In this document: positions 30,792 to 39,100 of the stretch, one piece after another
Layout of the letters: each line of letters begins with the position of its first letter
Numbering within the stretch: position 1 is the first letter of the stretch
Source of the DNA: Haliscomenobacter hydrossis DSM 1100
Lineage (GTDB): Bacteria > Bacteroidota > Bacteroidia > Chitinophagales > Saprospiraceae
Direction of reading: 5' to 3'
DNA: 40,569 nt
Assembly: GCA_945878825.1 (NCBI GenBank)
Contig: CAMDWC010000004.1
Location: forward strand, 1-40,569
The notes under the pieces: generated by a model
Told to the model about the DNA's origin: nothing
The model's input: only the letters and a program-made list of their open reading frames with translations
The model's database searches: none
Position numbers and translations under genes: made by a program

Positions 30792-31982
30792 TTAATGCTG
30801 TACTATAAGTTTTGCGCTTACGCTTCGCGATTTTATTAAATATACTCCATTTGGTAATCCTCTTGTGTCAATACGTTTTGCAGATGTTATTTTTGGCAAT
30901 ACAGTCTGCCCACTTAAATTAAATATTTCAACATCGTATATTTCCTCGTTGAAATGTATAAAATCATTAGCTGGGTTTGGATAAAATTTTATACCATTAT
31001 TATTTATTTTTTCATTATCTAAAGCACTTACAATGGATAAATTACAATTCATAATAAAAGGCTTTGATGCATAATTAGTTCTCCATTTATTTACGACAGC
31101 TGGAATAAATTGCCATTCTACTTTATTTGCAGTAACTAAAACATTTATCGAATCCATCAAATCATCTAATTTAGTTGAAATAAAATTAGGAGTGTTAAGA
31201 TAATTTTCTCTAAAAAAAATACTTGTACAATAGAACCCATTAGATGGAGCAGAGCCAGACTGAATAGCATTCGTTAATTTTCTTATTTCTTTCATTAAAT
31301 CAGTAATACGAGTTGTATCATGAAATTCGTATTTACAACCTTGCCCGTAATTTATTAAATGATTTGAAGCTTTGTGTTTTAAAAAATTAGTCCTAGATTC
31401 TGGTTTCCAAATGCCGTTATAAAGGGGGTCCTTGGTGTGCCCTGGAGTTCCTGCCCCCCATAAAATTTCAGGCGCCCAATAGTAAGAAGGAAAAATATCG
31501 CCATTATTTGGAACCTGATAATCTTGCCAATCGTGTCCGCTAGCTAATTCATTATACAAAAAGCCACTCATCACTTTTCCTGGAGGAACACCACAACTGT
31601 CGTGAAGCTTTGCAACATCTGCATAATTGTAAAGTGATTCATGTGCATGAGGATCACATTCTACTGCTGTAGAATAAGTAGTTGAAACATATTTTAAAAC
31701 ATTAAATCCACCCGTAGAAGCTGTTAAAGCTCCTTTATCGTATGAAAGAACTGCTCTTAACATAGTATGGTCGCTTCCTAAATGCCACTTAGCTCCTTTA
31801 CTCGCAGCAAGTTGAGCCATTTGAATGATTTTTGGTCTAATCGCTAAAAAAGTTGCCGGGTTAGACAGGTAAGAGTAATTTTCTTCGTTGTGAGACACAA
31901 GGTTTATGTAAACCTTTGGACTTTGTGCTTTTGTGAAAAATGATATTAAACACATCATAAATATAAATAAATGTATTTTCAT
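30792..31982 (-). CDS. Secreted protein with T9SS type A C-terminal sorting domain, function unknown
   Basis: 396 aa; signal peptide MKIHLFIFMMCLISFFTKAQ; C-terminal GIKFYPNPANDFIHF...VEIFNLSGQTV...GLPNGVYLIKSRSVSAKLIVQH. Confidence 0.85.
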   Translation of the reverse strand: MKIHLFIFMMCLISFFTKAQSPKVYINLVSHNEENYSYLSNPATFLAIRPKIIQMAQLAASKGAKWHLGSDHTMLRAVLSYDKGALTASTGGFNVLKYVSTTYSTAVECDPHAHESLYNYADVAKLHDSCGVPPGKVMSGFLYNELASGHDWQDYQVPNNGDIFPSYYWAPEILWGAGTPGHTKDPLYNGIWKPESRTNFLKHKASNHLINYGQGCKYEFHDTTRITDLMKEIRKLTNAIQSGSAPSNGFYCTSIFFRENYLNTPNFISTKLDDLMDSINVLVTANKVEWQFIPAVVNKWRTNYASKPFIMNCNLSIVSALDNEKINNNGIKFYPNPANDFIHFNEEIYDVEIFNLSGQTVLPKITSAKRIDTRGLPNGVYLIKSRSVSAKLIVQH

Positions 31983-32090
31983 AAAAATTTTACTACTTAT
32001 TGAAAAAAGAAAAATTAGTTACACCCATTAATATACGAATTTTCAAGGAAAAAGTCGGGTACTACCGTTATTTTGCTGAATATATTTTCC

Positions 32091-32466
32091 TGTGTTTGTC
32101 AAAAATAAAATCCGTCTGAAATTGACCCCCCTTTTTAGTGCTAAATTACGTCAGATTTAATTGGTAAAATAATGGTAAAAGAGGTGCCTACCTTTCGAAT
32201 TTAAAAATCGAAATGAGATGGCAAATAAACCACTTACCGTGAATAGGATCGGATTAATCATGCAAAACCTAAATCAAGACGATAGTATTATGGAAATAAG
32301 CCGTAAATACGACATATCCATAAACACTATCAAGAAATACCGTAAATCACTGAGTTTAGATGGTTCTACTGTAGCGCCCATCATTGAGTTGAGTGATGAG
32401 CAATTATCGGAGCAACAACTGAGCCCTATGAAGAAAGAAGATAGTGGAAGCAGACACAGTCGACTG
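32091..32466 (+). mobile_element. IS21-family remnant: candidate left end plus IstA N-terminal fragment
   Basis: Candidate left end tgtgtttgtcaaaaataaaatccgtctgaaattgaccccc; ORF from 32218 MANKPLTVNRIGLIMQNLNQDDSIMEISRKYDISINTIKKYRKS...KKEDSGSRHSRL resembles IstA N-termini. No catalytic domain or istB follows. Confidence 0.6.
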
Positions 32467-32754
32467 AAGACTAAAAAAGATTATTTAATTAGTCAAAATA
32501 AAAACGAAAATATGAATTTCCAAAGGGTGATGGAGGCCTTTGATTTATTTAACTCATTAAACTTTGCCTAGGATTTATCCCCATTTATTCATTTAGAAAA
32601 GCGCAGGCCTCAAGGAACTGAAAACTTACAAAGTTTGCTTCATTCCATAAAAACCCGCCGTAAAATTAAATTTAGTTATCAAAAACTTGGGGAGGCATTT
32701 CATGATATGCATGCGGGAAAAAATGCGAAGGGAGTGATTGAATTTGCAGATTGA
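32218..32754 (+). pseudogene. In-frame mosaic: IstA N-terminus + WYL-domain regulator fragment + alcohol dehydrogenase C-terminus, one internal TAG
   Basis: One frame of 179 codons. TAG at 32569-32571 (NFA*DLSPFIHLEKRRPQGTENLQSLLHSIKTRRKIKFSYQK, WYL-like), then LGEAFHDMHAGKNAKGVIEFAD* matching the gene at 27106-28218. Confidence 0.75.
32681..32754 (+). repeat. 74-bp repeat, copy 2 (displaced alcohol dehydrogenase 3' end)
   Basis: 73/74 identical to 28145..28218, direct orientation. Confidence 0.97.
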
Positions 32755-32854
32755 CTCCTCCTAAAGAAAGGTAACAGACAAGTGGATTAAAACATTTTAT
32801 TTAAAAATCACTAATTAACGTACAAATTGTGGTGCATTTACAAAAATTGATTTC

Positions 32855-33106
32855 ATGAAAAAAGTAACAATTTCTACTTTAAGAAAAGAAATGAAAGAAT
32901 ATTTTGATTATGTTTCAAAATCGATGGGAGTAATCATTGTTCCCAGAAATAAAGAAAATGAAGCTATTGTAATCATTTCAATTCAAGAATATAATTCTCT
33001 TTTGGAAACAGAACATCTTTTATCAACCAATAATAATCGCAACAGAATTCAAGAATCAATAAATCAAATGGCAAAGGAAAAAACGGTATTATTTAAGGTG
33101 GATTAA
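32855..33106 (+). CDS. yefM: Phd/YefM-family antitoxin
   Basis: 83 aa; VTISTLRKEMKEYFDYVSKSMGVIIVPRNKENEAIVIISIQEYNSLLETEHLLS. Confidence 0.8.
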   Translation: MKKVTISTLRKEMKEYFDYVSKSMGVIIVPRNKENEAIVIISIQEYNSLLETEHLLSTNNNRNRIQESINQMAKEKTVLFKVD

Positions 33107-33108
33107 AT

Positions 33109-33321
33109 ATGAATATTGAATTTACAGCTCATGGCTGGGAAGATTTCAATAATTGGCTTGAAAATGATAAAGAAGTTGTCAAGAAAATAAAAGAATTAAT
33201 AAAAGCAATAATACGGGAGCCATTTAAAGGAATTGGTACCTGCGAACCATTAAAATTTGGTCTTAAAGGTTTTTCGTCCAGAAGAATTATTGGAGAACAT
33301 CGTTTGGTATATTCAATGTAG
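33109..33321 (+). pseudogene. yoeB: YoeB-like toxin truncated at the C-terminus
   Basis: 70 aa NIEFTAHGWEDFNNWLENDKEVVKKIKELIKAIIREPFKGIGTCEPLKFGLKGFSSRRIIGEHRLVYSM*; ends before the terminal RYHY-type segment of YoeB. Confidence 0.75.
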
Positions 33322-33395
33322 ATTTCATTTTGATTAAAAATACTTAAACTTTTATGCGGCAAATGATTAATTTGCATTTCCCTTTTTTTAATACG

Positions 33396-33403
33396 TACCT
33401 TTG
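33396..33403 (+). promoter_or_regulatory. Candidate Bacteroidota -7 element (TACCTTTG) upstream of the Rpn-family gene
   Basis: Matches TAnnTTTG, with a TTTG at 33371-33374; the ATG is 14 nt downstream. Confidence 0.4.
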
Positions 33404-33416
33404 AAAAAAAAGGAAA

Positions 33417-34391
33417 ATGATTTTCGTAGATATCAAAAATGACATAGCATTCCGCAAAATATTTGGTAATGATGAAAAAACAGCACCACTTATTTCCTTT
33501 TTGAATGCTGCATTACAATTAGAGGGGAATGATCAGGTTGAAAGCGTTACCCTAGTCAATCCATATCAATTTCCACGGATAAGGGGAGAAAAAGCATCTG
33601 TTTTGGACGTTAGGGCAGTGGATCATTCAGGTCGAATATTTGTTGTTGAAATGCAGGTTGCCGAAAAGAATGGTTTCGATAAACGCGTACAATATTACAT
33701 TTCCCGTGATTATTCCATGCAGATTAACATTGGAGATGATTATCCAGTGTTGAACCCAGCTTATTTTATTGGTATATTAGATTTCCCCTTTGGAGAAGGG
33801 GATAAATATAATACCCATCATTTAATACTGGAAAAGGAGACCTACGAGCATCTGTTGACAGATATTCAGTTCGCATTTATACAATTACCCAAATTTAATC
33901 TCGGCATAGATGAATTAGTTACCCCTATTGACAAGTGGACCTATTTTATTAAAAATGCCACAAAATTAACCTTTATACCTGAATTTGCACAAGCTGATGA
34001 GGGTTTAAAAACGGCATTTATAGCGGCGGATAAACATAATTGGACTAAAGAAGAATGGATAGCCTACGATAATACAATGATTAAAGCAAGAGATTTAATC
34101 CAGGAAAAATTGTTTATAATTGAAAAAGCGGAAGCTAAAGGATTAGAGCAAGGTAGAATAAAAGGTAAACTGGAGGGTAAAATAGAAGGCAAAATAGAAG
34201 GTAAAATAGAAGGTAAAATAGAGGGAAAAATTGAAGGCAAAATTGAAGGTAACTTGGAGGGAAAGATACAAAAGGAGGTAGAGTTAATTTTAGGGATGCA
34301 TTACGAGGGTTTCAAGATTCCACAAATCGCAAGAATAACCCTAAAGAGTGAGGAAGAGATTATTAGAATTATCAAACAGTCGGAGTTATAG
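33417..34391 (+). CDS. Rpn family recombination-promoting nuclease / PD-(D/E)XK transposase-like protein
   Basis: 324 aa; DIKNDIAFRKIFGNDEKTAPLISFLNAAL...DVRAVDHSGRIFVVEMQV...RVQYYISRDYS; C-terminal GxIEGK repeats. Confidence 0.88.
   Translation: MIFVDIKNDIAFRKIFGNDEKTAPLISFLNAALQLEGNDQVESVTLVNPYQFPRIRGEKASVLDVRAVDHSGRIFVVEMQVAEKNGFDKRVQYYISRDYSMQINIGDDYPVLNPAYFIGILDFPFGEGDKYNTHHLILEKETYEHLLTDIQFAFIQLPKFNLGIDELVTPIDKWTYFIKNATKLTFIPEFAQADEGLKTAFIAADKHNWTKEEWIAYDNTMIKARDLIQEKLFIIEKAEAKGLEQGRIKGKLEGKIEGKIEGKIEGKIEGKIEGKIEGNLEGKIQKEVELILGMHYEGFKIPQIARITLKSEEEIIRIIKQSEL
34152..34271 (+). repeat. Ten in-frame 12-bp tandem units (consensus ggtaaaatagaa, G-K-I-E)
   Basis: Read directly; units differ mostly at synonymous or conservative positions. 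Confidence 0.9.
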
Positions 34392-34629
34392 CGAATGATA
34401 AGCAAAATAGGCTACTGAAAAAACCAATTTATTGACTTGAAAAGTCGAAATTTACCATAAATTAAAAGAAAATGGATCAATTACCTATTTGGTGAAATAA
34501 AAGATGATTATAAAACAGGTATTCCATTTTTAAAATATTGAAGGGAAAAATCTTATTTTTATAGAAATCAATCATTGATTTAACCCTACGTTGTATTCTA
34601 ACCGTGAATACAGCCAATAATATTTCAAA

Positions 34630-36123
34630 ATGCACCTGAAATCCATAAAACATTTATTATTACCAGTCCTTATCATTTTCGTTTTTACTTCTTTTCAAAC
34701 GAAAAAGCAAATAGCTAATAAACAGCCTAATATCGTACTCATTTTCATGGACGATATGGGTTATGCCGATTTGAGCTGTTATGGATCGGAGACCATTTCC
34801 ACGCCAAATATTGATAAACTGGCAGACAATGGCGTGAAGTTTACCGATTTTCATGTAGCTGCCTCCGTTTGCACCCCATCCCGTACCGCCTTGTTGACTG
34901 GCTGTTACCCTCACCGTCTTGGTTTGCCAAAAGTGCTTTTCCCCGAAGGAAAAAACAATGCAGGTAATACCGGATTACACCCAGAGGAACAAACAATTGC
35001 CGAGCTACTTAAAGGAAACGGATATGCTACGTCGATGGCTGGCAAATGGCATTTGGGGGATAAAAAAATGTTTTTACCAACCCAACATGGTTTTGATCAA
35101 TATTTTGGCGTGCCTTACAGCAATGATATGACCATTGCGCCTGACATGGTTTTAGCGGAAAATATCCTTTTGCAAAATGGCGTGACCAGAGAAATGATTC
35201 AACACTTTGACGCTGTGAAAATGGATAATAAAAATCATCAGACGCCGCTTATGAAAAATAATGAGGTAGTCGAATTTCCTGCTGACCAAACCACTTTAAC
35301 CAAACGATACACCGAATATTCCGTCGATTTCATCAATCAACAGGCGGGAAAATCACCCTTTTTCCTGTATTTAGCCCATACCATGCCACATATTCCCATT
35401 TTTGCTTCAAAAGACTTTTTGGGCAAATCTAAAGGGGGTTTGTATGGTGATGTCATAGAAGAGGTGGACTGGTCTGTTGGCGAAATAATGAAGGCGTTAG
35501 AGAAAAAAGGGGTCTTGAATAATACGCTGATTATTTTCACTTCTGATAATGGACCCTGGCTTTCCTACGGAAATCATGGTGGCAGTGCAGGCAAACTGCG
35601 AGGTGGTAAATTTGATGTTTTTGAGGGTGGCTTCAGGGTTCCCTGCATCATGTCTTTTCCAAAGGTTATCCCAAAAGGGAAGGTAAATCATGATTTAATA
35701 AACAGCATGGATATTGTTCCTACCCTTTGTCAAATGACTGGAACGCCCTTGCCCACAAAAAAGATAGACGGAATCAATGTTTTGTCTTTGCTTAAAGGTA
35801 AAAAGATGAATAAGACGCTGGATACCCGATATTTTTATTATTTCTCTGATGAAAAATTATCGGCTATCCGGAAAGGACATTGGAAATATATGATTCCTAT
35901 TAAATATAAGGCCGTTTCAATCGCAGGTGAAAATGGTAAAAATGGTAAATCGGAAGCTTATCAGCAATTAGAAGCCCTCTACCATTTAGATAAGGATATT
36001 TCAGAAAGCACAAATATCATCAATGATTACCCTGAAATAGCCAACGAGCTAAGACAAGCACTGGAAGCATTTAATCAAACCATTAAAAAAGAAGCTCGAC
36101 CTATTGGCGTCACCTCAAAATAA
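34630..36123 (+). CDS. Sulfatase (arylsulfatase family), secreted
   Basis: 497 aa; PNIVLIFMDDMGYADLSCYG; formylglycine motif CTPSRTALLTG; GKWHLG. Confidence 0.93.
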   Translation: MHLKSIKHLLLPVLIIFVFTSFQTKKQIANKQPNIVLIFMDDMGYADLSCYGSETISTPNIDKLADNGVKFTDFHVAASVCTPSRTALLTGCYPHRLGLPKVLFPEGKNNAGNTGLHPEEQTIAELLKGNGYATSMAGKWHLGDKKMFLPTQHGFDQYFGVPYSNDMTIAPDMVLAENILLQNGVTREMIQHFDAVKMDNKNHQTPLMKNNEVVEFPADQTTLTKRYTEYSVDFINQQAGKSPFFLYLAHTMPHIPIFASKDFLGKSKGGLYGDVIEEVDWSVGEIMKALEKKGVLNNTLIIFTSDNGPWLSYGNHGGSAGKLRGGKFDVFEGGFRVPCIMSFPKVIPKGKVNHDLINSMDIVPTLCQMTGTPLPTKKIDGINVLSLLKGKKMNKTLDTRYFYYFSDEKLSAIRKGHWKYMIPIKYKAVSIAGENGKNGKSEAYQQLEALYHLDKDISESTNIINDYPEIANELRQALEAFNQTIKKEARPIGVTSK

Positions 36124-36148
36124 CATTACTTTGAAAAATCTATACAAA

Positions 36149-39100
36149 ATGAAAATTTCCTTACCCTTGCACCGACTTTTCTTCGTACTATTTTGTATCC
36201 TTTATTTTTTATCTGGTCAGTCCTCTAAGAAACTCGATCCTGGTCCATTAAAATTTACCTTAAAACAAAATGGCGATCAGATTGAAGTTTGGCAATCGGG
36301 TGTTATAAAACCCGTGGTAGTGCAAAACGCAAAGGCTGATTTCAGACCTTATATTCATCCTATTTTAGCACCCAATACCACTGTTTCTTTGACGCAGTAC
36401 AGTCCTGAGCACCATAAACACCAGACCGGTTTGTTTTGGGGCTTTACCAGAGTAAATGGGTCAGGTTTAGAAAAGGATAGCTTAAATAAATGGTTTTATC
36501 GGAAAGCTAAACCCGCAGATATACAAGCCCAAATAGGTCGGGACTTTTTTCATAATCCTACAGGTGATTACTGGCAAAAAGTAGAGGCGACTATCCTTAA
36601 AGCCAGTGGTGATAAATTACAATGGCAAACCGTTTACAATCTGTTGGATGGGGATAAAAAGCCCATTTTAAAGGAAACGCAGACCTGGACATTTTCTCAT
36701 AAAGACAATAAACATCTATTATCATTAGAATGGGAAGGTGAAGCTATTGAAGATATTACCATAAATGAATTTGATTATGGTGGTTTGTTTTTAAGAATGC
36801 CATGGAAAGCAGGTGTTCAGGGAGAAGCCGTGAATACTGCCCGTCAAATAAATCAAAAAGCAGATGCTCAACGTGCTCAGTGGGTTGATGTCGGTATGGC
36901 TATTGATGGCTTAAACGATTGGGGGCATATTGCCCTTTTTGATCATCCCGATAATGATGGATTTCCAACTACCTGGCGGGTAGATGGTCAACTGGGAATT
37001 GGGCCTGTGAAGGCAAAACAGGGGGATTGGCATATTAAAAAGGGTCAGATGGCTACTTTTCAACATCAGGTTGTCGCCTATTCGGGCACCCTCAATAATA
37101 TGGAAATGGATAATCTTTGGGGAGATTTCTCCGGAGATAAAGGCATGTATAATACGGCCTCTCTTTGGGGCATTGCTCAACAGGAGGGCAGAGATGCTAA
37201 ATTTTTAAGCCCCGAAGAGGCAGTGGCAAATATGACTATGAAAGAAGGATTCAAAGTCAATGTCTGGGCTGCTGAACCCATGATTACCCAACCTATGGCC
37301 TTTTGTTGGGACGATAAAGGGCGCCTGTGGATTGCAGAAAACCGTGATTATGAGTCGCGGGGCCACGGTTTTTCAAACGCAGGAAATAGCCGTATTTTAA
37401 TCATTGAAGATACCAATCACGATGGTGTAGCGGATACTAAAAAAGTGTTTTTGGAAGGTATCGCTTTTCCCGCAGCGATGGCCGTTGGTTTTGATGGCTT
37501 GTATTTGGGCGCACCGCCTAATTTACTGTTTGTACCTGATAAAAACCACGATGATAAAGCAGACGAAAATGATATTGAAGTCCGGCTGACTGGTTGGGGT
37601 ATTCGCGACAGACATGAAACTTTGAACAGCCTGCATTGGGGACCCGATGGCTGGTTATATGGCTGCCAAGGCTTTGCAACCCCTTCAAAAGTGCGCAAAC
37701 CCGAAGGAAAAGGACGGCTTTACAGACATAAAGACCCTTTCCCGGAAGATATTTTAGACGGGGATGGCGTGGATATCAACGGAGGTGTGTGGCGGTATCA
37801 TCCTATAAAAGATAAATTTGAAGTGGTGGCTCATGGTTTTAGTAATCCCTGGGGCATTGATTTTGATGCCAAAGGACAATTATTTATCAGTGCTTGCGTC
37901 ATTCCCCATATATGGCACGTGATTCCTGGAGGTATTTATCACAGGCAGGGAGGACAACATTTTAATCCTTATTTTTATAGTGATATTCGAACCATAGCCG
38001 ACCATAGCCATCGGTCCGCACATGGAGGTGCCAGAGTATATCAATCAGACGCATTTCCAGCAGAACACAAAGGCCGTATTTTTATGGCAAATATCCACGA
38101 ACATGCCGTCCTATCTGATATTTTACAGCCCAAGGGCTCTGGTTTTGTCGCCAAACATGGCGATGAATTGCTTCTGGCGAATAATGCACAATGGGTAGGT
38201 TTTAGCATGGAAGTTGGTCCTGACGGCGGGCTATATGTATTAGACTGGCATGACGCTGATATTTGTGGAAAGGAGGTATTGAATGGTGAAACAGGCCGTA
38301 TTTTTAGAATAATGCCTGAACAATCATTGGCACAAAATTTTGAAAACAGATTTGCCGATTTGAATACTTTTACGGATAAACAATTGGTGGAATTACAAAA
38401 AAGTCCGAGTGATTGGCATGCAAGACGCGCCAGAGTAATCCTGCAACATAGAGCGCATAAAGGCAAAGTAGATAAAAATGCCATTGATGCTTTACAAGCC
38501 ATTTACAAGCAAAATGCCAATGCAGATTACAGGCTTCGGGCGATGTGGACCTTGCATATTACAAATCAATTTACTTCAAATGATCTCCTCGCAGCATTGT
38601 CCGATAAAGATGCACATATACGTGCCTGGGCCATTCAATTTCTCTGTGAAGACAAAAAACCCTCTAATGAAGCTATTTTAGCCTTTATTCGCTTGGCAAA
38701 AGAAGATTTTTCACCTGTTGTTCGCTTATATCTGGCTTCCGCAATGCAACGTATCAACAAAGAAGCTGCCTGGAATCTGGCAGAACAACTGGCTTTGCAC
38801 AGCGAAGATGCAACGGATCATAACCTACCTAAAATGCTTTGGTTTGGCTTGGAACCATTGGTGAAAAATAATCCTGACAGAGCGATTACCCTGGCTAATA
38901 ATGCAAATATTCCTTTAATATCACAATACATTTCACGACGACTGATAGATGCCAATTTGCCTGAATTGGTGCTTGCTACCCTCAGTAAAAAGTCTAAAAA
39001 TCAAATACTTATTTTGGAAGGAATGCGTGATGGTCTGGAGGGTCGTTTTGATCTGAAAGCACCCAAAAACTGGACAGCTGTTTATGCGAAATTGAAACGC

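Noticed and set aside
32569-32571. TAG in the mosaic ORF as a recoded or readthrough codon
   Set aside because: No selenocysteine/pyrrolysine context, and it sits among other pseudogenes. A CAG/CAA-to-TAG nonsense change in a WYL remnant is simpler.
34152-34271. Tandem repeats as a CRISPR-like array
   Set aside because: The 12-bp units are contiguous, have no spacers and are in-frame coding sequence.
38041-38502. 153-aa minus-strand ORF within the cytochrome fusion gene
   Set aside because: Cys/Ser-rich shadow translation of a strongly supported sense gene.
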